NCBI RefSeq assembly: GCF_000471905.2
Contig: NW_006500356.1
Location: 2,186,304 to 2,250,303 of the forward strand
Length of the DNA stretch: 64,000 nt
Origin: Amborella trichopoda
Lineage: Eukaryota; Streptophyta; Magnoliopsida; Amborellales; Amborellaceae
Direction of reading: 5' to 3'
Shown: positions 13,201 to 25,243 of the stretch, piece after piece
Numbering within the stretch: position 1 is the first letter of the stretch
Layout: each line of letters starts with the position of its first letter
The notes under the pieces: generated by a model
Told to the model about the DNA's origin: nothing
Database searches by the model: none
What the model saw: only the letters and a program-made list of their open reading frames with translations
Program-made: the position numbers and the translations under genes

Positions 13201-16200
13201 TTGGCTGACAAAGTTCGCAACTTAGTGGCATTTTGGGCCACAAACCATAGATTGTTCAAGAACTGCCCCTACACTGATTTCTATAGGAACTGGGACAACT
13301 TAATTCAGGTAGTCAGCCCTAGGATCTCGCGAGCATCTCTTTGGAGACCACCCAGGCCAGGCTCCATCAAGCTGAATTTTGATGGGTGCTCCCTTGGCAT
13401 CCCGGGATCCTCTGGAGTAGGAGGTCTCTTTTGCTCCACTGTTGGTCAGATCTTGCAAGCTTATTCTTGCCCCATAGGCTTTGCGGATTCAACTCTAGCT
13501 GAAGCCAGTGCCCTTTTAGAAGGCCTCCGTATATTTTAAACCACCTAGGGGCCCACCTTGGTGGTGGAAGGAGACTCCAAAAACGTCATCTTGTGGGCAT
13601 CAAGAGTCTCCTCTTGGCCGTGGCGTCTAGACGACGTATTCGATGAGATAGCCCACTTGACTCAGGATATCCCAATCTCTAGACACCATACTTTTTGGGA
13701 AGCTAACTCTGATGCTGACCACCTTGCTCGTGAAGGAGCTAACTCTAACACTCGGTGGGGTCTTAGATTTTTGCAGTGCTACCTTCCAACTATTTCGAGT
13801 TGTAGGAGCAGTTAGGCGGGTTAAGTATGCTTGGTGGCTAAGGTGGTTGTCTAGCTTGTGCACCTCACCCAATCCCTCTACATCATGCTCGCAAACCTGA
13901 AGAAACCGGGTGTGCAGCACCCCGTATCATCAACAACATGGCCCATGCTAGCCATACTGGATCCCTTGTTTCCAAACCTTCCCATACCACATAGGCTAGA
14001 CCATGAGGACCCCCACTTCCAAACCTTCCCATTTTCTCTGCTGGTGGTACAGATCCTTTGAACTTTCCTTTTTAGCAAGTTTGAGTTTCACCTCTAACTG
14101 TTCCTCAGAATTTCCCGTTTGAGTAGGGATGTCATATTAGTTTTTAATCTCCTCAACGATCTTGTTTTTCCCTGACCTTCTTCTCCTTTGCTACTGTGAC
14201 AACTACCAATATTTATTGCCGTGCATTTGTTGGCTCCTTAGCACAGCTCGCAACACCACCCCTCACCTTCACTTGGGAATGTTTCAGGCAGTTGATATGT
14301 CCTCATCTCCTCACAAAATACTCTTACCAGGGTACTGTTAAGCAAGATTGTCTCCCCCCCGTGACATACTTCAAACTCCGAAGCTAAACCAACTATCAAC
14401 TAGCAACTAAGCGGTCTTGGATGCTGAACTACGCATAAAGAAAAAAGGATAAAACCTAAAATCATTTTAGTGGCAAAAATTTGCTCATTTCAAATTTTGT
14501 CCCAAAAGAATCATTGCTTGCAATCTACTGAACATGTATGGTTGGGGATTGGCATCGCTAAAAGCATTTTAACATCCCAAAATTTGCTCATGCCCATTTT
14601 TTTTCTGCAAGAAATCGTTGTTTGCACCCAAACTGAACACCTTTGGGTGGTGATTGGTATCCCTGGAAGCATCAGATGTGCAAATACATGTAAAACCAAA
14701 CACAAAAAAGGAAGAAACCACCTAGCATTTCAGTGGCCAAGTTCTTGTACCCAAATTTTCTCAAATAAATTCTTTTTCCCCACTTGAACTGAATTCGGGG
14801 ACTGGTGTCCCTAGATGCAACAGACAAGTAAACATGTAAAAACTAAAAGAAAACATTTTGTTTCCCAACAAATTGCTCGTTTCCAATTTGTCTGAAAAAA
14901 TTACATGCACTGCAGCTGAATGTGTTAGGGTGGGGAATGGCATTCCTAAATACGTTAGATGCGCAAACACTTGTAAAATCTTTTTAGAGAATAATTTCAT
15001 GCTATATAAAGGAAAAATGCCAAATATGAAATAAAGCAGAAGAAAAAATAAAAAATAGGAAAGACCTTGAAAGATCATGAATAATTTGTGATAAATCAAG
15101 AACCATATGGGAAAACAAATTACTGTACAAAAAAATATATTTTTAGAAGAATATTCCTTGCTAAAATAAAAGACCATGACATTTTTCTCATTTCTACATA
15201 GAATTTTTAAATATTATCCAAAAATCAAATTCAAATGCAAGGAAAAATACATGATCTAGCTGTTGGTCTGCAAACAAAAACCTGATCCATGTAAAGTAAG
15301 GCCTAGATCCATGTTAATCTAGAGTTTCTAGACTTGTAAAAAAATTCACATTGTGATAAAAAATAAATATTAAAACTAATGAAACATAAATGTTGTATGA
15401 TCAGTTACCAGTCATAGATTGACCCTCAAAGTCTGCAAATGGAACTCCCAATAATTTTGGGGATAGGCGTCAAACTGATTTGATTTGAATCTTGCTCGTT
15501 CTTTATACTTGAAAAGTGGATTTCAGTTTCTCTCTGGTCTGTGAAATCAGTAAGTTTTTTCACTAATCTAGTTAAATGAGATGACATAGTGCTGAAAGGC
15601 AGCCCAAGGGATTTTTTTGGTCGTAATACCAACAGTCAGGTAAAGATCCCTACTTTTCTTTTTCTTTATCCACCTAAAGCTCCTGTCAGAAGAAAGAGTT
15701 GAACTCAGTGATTGCTGGGAGATGTGGCCAGGAATCAGGGACTTTCTCAACACCGACCAGGAACCAGCCTGGTCCCTTCCAGGGGCCAGGCCAAGTCTGC
15801 CCCATGGGTCCTGGTCCCCCGAATTCTGGACTATCAAGGCCCAGCAGGGTTGTTGTTTTGATACATTTTTTTTTATTTTTTTCTTTTTCATGGTTTATGC
15901 ATTTGTAAAACTTTTGCATGCTGATGAAATGTCTTTTCTTATGCAGGATCGTTCACTTGATTTCCATGCACTTTGTGCCTTGTATGCCATAACTGGTATA
16001 TGTTTTGCTTTATAGGATGTAGTTCTGAGTGTATTTGTGCATGCGTTTATGTTTTTGTTTTTATTATGCTGCAAATTTCATTAGTTTTTTTCCATTGGTT
16101 CAATTATTGTGTCTTTACAACATTGATAACAATTCTTCTCTTCTCCTGCCCTTCATTAAATATTATTCCCTTCATTTAATACTTAATGCGAAAAAAACTA

Positions 16201-19200
16201 TTCAATCTTAGCTTCATAAAACAAAAAAAAGCTATTCCAATCTTATGCAGAACAAACTGAGAATTACACAGAGGTCATCAACCAAATGTGAAGAACACAT
16301 TTCACTTCCTAACTGAACTTGAGCAGAGCTTAGGAACATTCTCTCTGAAGCACATCATCTCATGTACCTGCTGAAAGCACATATGCAAATGACCCCTCAA
16401 ATCATAGATCTCGTCCCATGATATCGACCAGTATGCCTCACTTGGTGGGAGGGGGGGGGGAGGATTGTCTAGTCATATAAGGCTGCGTAGAGTTTTCATT
16501 TTGTGGAGCCATCCTCTGCATGTGAAGGCTGACCAAGAAAAATTCATGCCACTAAGTAGAAAACTTACCAAATTCTTTCAAATGATACTACGAGAGCCAA
16601 AAGGATCAGGAGATTCAGGAAACTGAAATATTGGCTGATGTTTACACTTACGATCTTATGTTGAGCCTTCACATGCTAACTTTTCCCAGTTGTTCAAATC
16701 TGGAGAAAGTATCTTATATGTATGAAGCAATATCCAATATTTGTTCTTTGGAAAATCCCAGAAAAAGAGGCGCTATCTGTAGGCCTCAAAACATGCAGAA
16801 GCTTAACCACGTCAAAGCAGCATTAGCAGTGCTGCAAAACATCATGTTGTATTTGCATATGTGGAAATATTACCCGTAAAAAGTGTTAAACTTAGTGTTT
16901 TTTATGACAGATGTATGCGTGTCATTGAATCTTGGCGTTCTTTGCATGATATGTACGATATTCTTCATATGGGTCATCACTATACATTTTTATGATAGAC
17001 ATATGCATGTATGTAAAATGTGTTGATCTAGATTTATTTTGTGTATTAAAACTTACATGAATAGGTGTGGCAGTGTCCTAAGAAATTTCAACATGCATCA
17101 TCTATAAAATATTATTTTGATTCTAAATTGCATTCCTCAGTCTCTTGAATTCAATGCGTCAATGTGATGGGAGTTTCATTGCCTCCTTGGGGAGATTGTC
17201 GAATACTCAAGGAACCATGGAAGGAGGGAGAAATGGAAATAAATTCTCTTTATAAAATCTCACAACATTAAAGCAGCAGAAGATGAGAATATAAAATTTT
17301 AAGAGGGCTTCCTCTCCTCCCACTAGTGAAAAGAATACTCAAGAAACCATGGAAGGAGGTAGAGTAGAATTCTCTTTATAAAATCTAATAACAATTAGTG
17401 TAGCAGAAGATGAGATTAATAAAATTTTAAGAGGGCCTTCTCTGCTCCCACTGGTGTTGGTGGGGCCTGTAGATAATTCATCTCTTCTGAAAGTGTGAGA
17501 AGTGAGTTTTCAATTGTAGTAAATGGGTCAAGAAATGTATCTCTATATGTGGCACTTTGATTCTTAAATATCTTGTGCATTTATAAATGTGTTTCACTAG
17601 AAAATATTACAAAATTCTGATACTATTTCGAGGAAAAGTAAAAGAAAATTATGTGGACTTATGAGTAGCTTAGTTGTTACTAGAGAACTGTAAACGTAAT
17701 CTAGGGAAATTCTGAGGTAGTTACTGAAATCTTCTCAAGGAAAGGAACATATGTTGCCCCGGTGTAATGTTCCACAAAATAACATCCAATGTGTTCACCA
17801 AAAATTCGAGCAGTCTAGTTACGTTGTAGCTAACATAATGTCCTTGAACATGCATAATGCACTAATAACTCCATAACGAGTACGGTAACAAAATAACATC
17901 CATTTACATACAAAATGACATTTGTTTTAGTTGATGTCGATGTTTGTTGCTCTTCGTATTTCTGACATAGATTTAGCGTTATCATGGCTCTTTAAGTGTT
18001 GTTATGCTATGTCATTACATTGCAGTTGATATCTATTTAGGCACTGCTGTATTGGAAATTTAATGTCTCTGTTATTGCTCCATTTTAATCTAAGTGCATT
18101 GAACTGGTGGCAGTTTTGATAATGATATGAAACAACAGCTTCTGTTCCTTATGTCGAAATAACCTAACCTGATCTTAATAATATTCTTTGTTACTGTGCT
18201 GAAGCTGATAACATCTGTTGTTAGTTCTGCTGTCTGCTTGTCATGTTTCTGGCTGACGAGAGGTTGGGCGTTTTTCGTGGGCTGATGTTGCATGTATCTG
18301 ATTGTTATCCAGATGTTGCCCTTGTGACTTCTTTGCGGGATGGGATGAATCTTGTTAGCTACGAGTTTGTAGCATGTCAAGACTCAAAGAAAGGGGTCCT
18401 CATTCTTAGTGAGGTGATTGTTCTTAACTTTATTTCTTCATAATTATTCTTTTCTAGTTGATTACAGGAGCTTTCACTTGTTTACTTGCTGTAATTTGCA
18501 ATTGAGTTCGTGGTGTGGTCTAAAATGCAATTCAAAAAGTTATGTAGAACATCTAATTGAAAGATTGATAAAAAAAGAAAATGATAAGAAAAATCTAAAT
18601 GGAGCATAGTTTTTAGGATCGGGAGCGGGAATGGTATTGGGATCAGGTTTGGACGCTGGGGATCATGAAATGCGAGCAGATCCCTATGGTTGGGAATGCC
18701 ATCCGTAGAATGCACATGTTAGCGATTAAGATCCCCAAATGTCAGGGATCGAGATTCCATCCTTTAGGGGATCAACCTTTTGGTTGATCCCAATGTTTTG
18801 GAGATCTTGCTACCAACCTTAAAAGTATATGATAGTATAGCTTTATGTGTACTCTTTAAAGTAGAGATCTCATTATTCATAGCAAGCATGCAATAGTTGT
18901 GCTGCTAGTTGGTTATATTCAAAGTACATCATCAGTTTGGTTGTTGTCTTGGCTTTTATGCTTAGGATTGAGATCCCTAACAGTAGGAATTGGGATCCCT
19001 ATCAGTGGGGATTGAGATCCAAAAATTTTAAAATTGAGATCCCTAAGAGATCTGTTCTGGGAGCGAGAGAATCGAGATCATAGAAGGGATCGCCTACAAA
19101 AGTAGGCGGTAGGCGATCCTGGTAACTATGAATTGGAGTATATATTCACTTTATATTAAGGGAAAAAGCGGCCATAATTACCATATTTTCCATATTTGGA

Positions 19201-22200
19201 GTGCTTTCTGAATAGTCAGTTTTTGCAATAAGTATATTGTTTGGTTATTTCAGAGAAACAAGAGGGTAACTCTTTGACAAGGTAGTTAATAAGACTTTCA
19301 AAATATACTTCCACAAAGAGATTTTAGTCGCCCACCAGGGTATTGGTGTTTGGGGGGCACTGCAGTAGAGTGGGGGAAGTTAGTGGTTGTTTCTTTATTG
19401 CGGTTCTTGTTGTTAAGGCACACACACATGACCCGAAATAATCCTAAGAGCACCCATCTAAGGAGATTTTTTCGACCTCTGATGGATTTCTCTAATTAAA
19501 AAACTATTTTCTGGTTTGTTATCAAATTATTTCATGAGCTTGTTCATCGAGATGAATATGGGCTGTGTACAAATATTGGACTCAAACAAATTCTCCAACA
19601 TAGTTTTTTTTTTTTTGTGGAGTTTCTAGGCTTTGAGCTAATGTTGTAGTAATTAGCTCATGGGATTTGTAATCTTTCCCACATATATCTATATACACAC
19701 ATACATATATATACATATATATATGTATGTGTGAAAGAACAAATTGTTCTTTTTTTTAATATCATAGACACATACACTATGGAAGGGAACCGAAATTTAT
19801 CTTTCAACCACCAGTCTTTCAATGGTGTTCATGAAACCTTGAGATTTATCTCCGTTTTCCTACGAGTATAAGGGCATATAATCAACAAGTAATGATACTC
19901 ACACTACTATACTATAGTCAGTGGCATCTTTATAATTGAGAATTCACCCAATCATTTATCAATTAACCAAAAGTAAATTATCTAATCATTTATCTAATGA
20001 TTATGGATCGTGATACCATGTTAAATGGACTTGAGATCCCATGATAAATGAGATTGTGGCCCCGTATATTCAAGTGTGAGCTCTTAAGGAGGATCAGCTC
20101 ACGCAGCGTGGAACTGTGCTCACAGAGCACTAGGGAAGGTGCTCCCCATAACTATGCATGGTGCTGGCAAAGTTATGTGGAAGTAAACTTTAGGCTTATT
20201 CAGAAAGTAGACTCCAGGGAGTTTGATTTAGAAATTTTATATTGCATGTTAACAGTGAATAGAACTTTGAGGAATTTGGCTTTACAATGCTATGTTTGTA
20301 ACCTGGTTTAACTCTGTATGGTGTAATCTACACTATCCTATACTGCAAGAAAGTCAAGGTTCAATTTCTTTGATATTAATGCTTCAGTCTCATTAGATGT
20401 GGCTGTATTTTACTTAAAGATTCTATAAAATTGTTCAGATTAAATGTGAAACTGAAAATTTCCTTCTTTAGTTTGCAGGAGCTGCTCAATCTCTTGGTGC
20501 TGGAGCCCTACTTGTTAATCCATGGAACATCACTGAAGTTGCTCGTTCAATTGGTGAGGCTTTAGAGATGCCAGCTGAAGAAAGGGAGAAACGGCATAGA
20601 CATAACTTTGAACATGTTACAATGCACACTGCACAAGTATGGGCTGAAACTTTTGTTAGGTATGGATCTCAAAACTTGCCCTGTTGATGGTTTTAATCTC
20701 TTCATAAGAGATAAAAGTTGGAGTTTGGTTTAGCAATTTCTCTAATTCTATTTCGTTGTTTGTATTGTTCTATTATTGAGCATTTTGTCTGAGTATTTAT
20801 TATTGGATTGCTTCAGAAAGATCACATTGTTATATTGAATGAACTGCTTTGTCAATCATCTTGAAAATTAAGAGTGTGCTAGTGTTCTATTGAGTTAAGA
20901 CATGTTCCTATCACTAGTTTTCTCCTATGTGGTTTTTCATTGATGTTAATATTTGTTGACCAACTGAAACATGCCATTTATTTCTAAATATGCCAAATCA
21001 ATCCTTGATTTCAAATTTGAGCATTTCAACTCTACAGAGCAAATTTTAATGGAGATTTGATTTACAACTATGAATTTTTTTTTTTTTTAGGGTAAATAGA
21101 ACTATGATTTCATTTTTGTAGATGAAACGTTTGTGCTTCCAAAGCATTTGTAGACATCAATAAATCTCAAAATTATGGATGGTCTTCTATAGTTCTATTC
21201 AAAGTTTGTTTAATGGGATATTATGGCATTTGATAAGATGGGTGCTTTGGTTTCTCTAAAAAAAATACTAAGCATGGCTTGGTCCTCCCTAATTGTTTCA
21301 GGCCTTATGTTTCACAGTCCACTTACCAATCAGCTACTTTTGAGATCTTATCGTATCTTAGTTAACTTCCACCAATCACAAATATTGCCCACTCCATTGA
21401 GCAATGTTTAGTGATGCTTAACTTTGAGTTCCAGCAATTATTTATTGCCATGTTTTTGCTCTTTTCTTGATTCAAGAATTGATTATTATTCATGGACTTG
21501 TTTAATTGCTCAAAAAATGTAAGTGTTTTTACATGTAGTTCCCCAATTATGGCATATAACTGCATAGCCGCCATGTGCTAAGTTTCTGTTGATCTTTGAT
21601 AAGTGGAGATTGTAGTTTCCTCGAGTATTGATGAGCTGCTTTTGTCCTAGGTTTAACTCCATTGTAGATGCAACCCTTATAATAAATAAGATATCACATG
21701 AAATTCTATGAGATGAAGTATCTGTTGTCTCAATTTTGACCTCATTATCTGAGTTTGTGCTTATGGATATGTTTAAATGTTCATTTTCTGTTGCCTCTTT
21801 CTGCCTGTAATTTTCTTGCCTATATATTTCACTTGTAGTGAATTGAATGAAACCATAGTTGAAGCTCAACTACGGATTAGACATGACCCGCCTCTTCTTC
21901 CCATCAACACTGCAGTTGAACGATATCTCCATTCAGAGAATCGATTGCTCATACTGGTATCTTCTCTCATTGTGCAAAACCTTTTCTTTGTCTTTGTTCA
22001 AAACCTTTTTTTTTGTCATTGTACAAATCCTTTTTTTTATTATGTTCAGATATTACAGGGCCACATTTTATAATGCCGGTATTATATGCACAGTGTTGCT
22101 TAAACAACTTGCTATTGGTGCATGTCAAGATTGGTTTACAATGGGTATCTATTTCAATCTTTGTTTGTCTGCATCATGTCTTAAATGTAGTTTCAATGGG

Positions 22201-25200
22201 TTGGCTTCTGTTGCCTTTATTCATTCAATGTGGTTAAAGGAGTTTAGCAACCAAGAGCGAGATGTTAATGCTGCTAACATGCTTTAAATGATTGTGTGCA
22301 TGTGTCCCCATCAAAGATGGCAATTATAAGCCAAGCCTATTGTGAGTTATCCACTTCGAATCACATGAATCTGGTTTTTATGGCATTCTTCTAAAAATAA
22401 TACTGTAGACTCTGTTTTCAAGTACCCTTTTACATGTATTGTGTTCTGACTTTCAAAGACAAGTACTCCCAGTACTCATAGGCGACTCCTAAGTAAAAAT
22501 TCCATATTTATGGTCTTTATGGATTGTTTTTGTTACTCTCCCATTCCTTTTCTTTTCCAATAAATTTCAGCTTCAAATGACATTGTTTTTGGACATCAAA
22601 TCTGATCATTAAATCATAAAACACGTACATTGTCTTCAATCTTACCCTAAAAATGTTGGTTCCTACAATCTAAAGGCTAAAGATAACTTGCGAAAGCAGT
22701 TTTTCTTGGTGGTGGTTTGCTTGATTGAGTTTCTCTCAACCTTGAGGACACTGGGCAAAATATTGGACTTACAGTTCTTGACGAGTGGTAAGTCATTGTG
22801 GCACCTCAAACGCTATGTTTGTGAATCAAATAATGCATGCTGTTTGAGACTCATGACCCTTGATTTTGAAACTTAAATAGTAATTCTGAAGCTAGATGAA
22901 AAGAAATAGACATTTTCTAGTGTGCTCTATTTAAAAGGTGCATATTACCTTACTGTATGTACTTTTGAAACTACAGGGATTCAATTCAACTTTGACAGAG
23001 CCCATAGAAACTCGAGGAGGAAGGGGTGGTGATCAGATTAAAGAGATGGAGCTTACATTGCATCCTGAATTAAAAGAACCTCTAACAACTCTTTGCAATG
23101 ACCCTAGGACAACAGTTGTGGTACTTAGTGGTAGTGAGAGAGATGTGTTGGACGTGGTATGCATGATTTCCAATGTACTTTAAGTTGAAAATATTCATTG
23201 ATAATTTACTTTTCTAAAATTTGTTAAATAATATCAACCCAATGCTATGAAATCTTCGTCACAGAATTTTGGGGAGTTCAACATGTGGTTGGCTGCGGAA
23301 AATGGAATGTTTTTGCGCCTTACCACGGGGGAGTGGATGACCACAATGCCAGAACATTTAAATATGGACTGGGTTGAAAGTGTAGAGGTTGGTATTGACA
23401 TCTTTATTAACAAGTACATTTCTTTTTGGCTAATTTGTTTGATTTTTTTTCACCAGCATGAAATAGCATTTGTATTTGTCCGATTATACATGTATTTACT
23501 ATTGTATTTCTCTTCTTTTAAACCTCCATTGCAAATTGCAGCTTGTATTCGAGTATTTTACCGAGAGGACTCCAAGATCTTATGTTGAAACACGTGAGAC
23601 TTCACTCGTGTGGAATTACAAGTATGCAGGTATGAAGCATGTGTAACATCTATCACACTTGTTGATTTTCTCTTGTGACGATTCTTATTCTCTCATCTCA
23701 TATGCTCTTTATAGATGTTGAATTTGGAAGGCTTCAAGCAAGAGATATGTTGCAACATTTATGGACTGGTCCAATTTCTAATGCTGCTGTGGACGTTGTT
23801 CAAGGAAGTCGATCTGTTGAGGTCCGCTCTGTTGGTGTTTCAAAGGTTTGTATTTTTTTTGTCTTCATGGTTGCAAATCAGTACCTTTGTAGATGGAAAA
23901 TTTTATCTGCAATTTATAATGGATAACTTGGCTTTCAAGATAATGTTTTTGTAATGGTTAAGAATTTTTGGGGATTCCGTTAGTCTCTTGGCGGTCTGAC
24001 CGACTCTTGGCTGTCTGACCGATGGCCAATCATGGTCATTGGATCTTTGGCAATGATAAGGGCAAGGAGACGTGATTGGTTCAAGTTAGATTTCTTTTTT
24101 ATTCTTCGCAGTGTCATGTGTAAGTATTGTCATTGATTACTCTCTCTAACTTTTGGTTTGTTGTGTGAGCAGGGAGCAGCGATTGATCGGATTCTGGGAG
24201 AAATTGTGCACTATAAGCGCATGTCAACACCAATTGACTATGTTCTATGCATTGGCCACTTCTTAGGGAAGGTCTCTCTCTCTCTTTCTTATTAGTATAA
24301 ACAAGATGAGTAATAATTTGGATTGTAGATGGATATGCCAATAATGGTATGATCCGTGACCAAGCAGCCGCTAGGGCTATAGCCCAACCAACGAGGTGAA
24401 CAATAGGGAATGAGACATCCCAAACATGGCATAACTTCGATAATTTGTCCCACTCTCCCTCCGTCTCCGTCCAACCCAACTGATTGGAGGGCCATGACCC
24501 TTACGTTTTGAAGAGTTCTCCAGAACAACCCAAACTCTTCTCAGAACGGCACTAACACTTGTTTTCACCCAGTTATGATCATTTACAATTTGGAAAAACT
24601 TGCAGGAGTTAATTTGTCAAGGCGTATAAATAATGAACTCTGAGTGTATTCAAGTTCTTCTCTTAGTATACTTTTTAGCAAAGTTTATCAAATCACACCA
24701 GTGAGATACTAAAAATTTAGTATCTCACCCATTTCTTTAAATCTAATTTCAGTTGGCCATCGTTCTTTTGATCAAATTTCAAACAGCCCATCAACACAGC
24801 ATTATGGCTTTTGAAATTTATCAAATCAAAACTTTCCTGAAATGCTAAGTAGTTCAACTTTTAGACATGATTCCCCTGCTCTCTGTTGATTTTAACTATC
24901 AATATGGTAGCATTTCCATATTACTTGCTGAAGAGCTGGGTGCTATTCTCATTATAGAAATTTCATTTTTCTTTTTCTTTTCCTTTATTATTCACTTAAA
25001 ATTTGAAAACTTGCTGAGATTTACCAAGTTAAACATTTGACTTGGTGGATTGACACGGTTTTGGCGGGGACCCAATCATCCATTGAGTTTTAACTTTTCT
25101 AACACTTCTCCATATGAGGTCATGTTTGGTCATTCTTACTCTGATATCTGAAGCCAAGTGTATGTGTGTGTATGCAAGTGTATGTGTGTGTATGCAAGCG

Positions 25201-25212
25201 CATGGGTCTCCG

Positions 25213-25243
<31 letters not shown>

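Noticed and set aside
24114..24568. overlapping antisense frames in the last TPS1 intron
   Set aside because: No recognisable domain and no conserved motif; three frames are open together.
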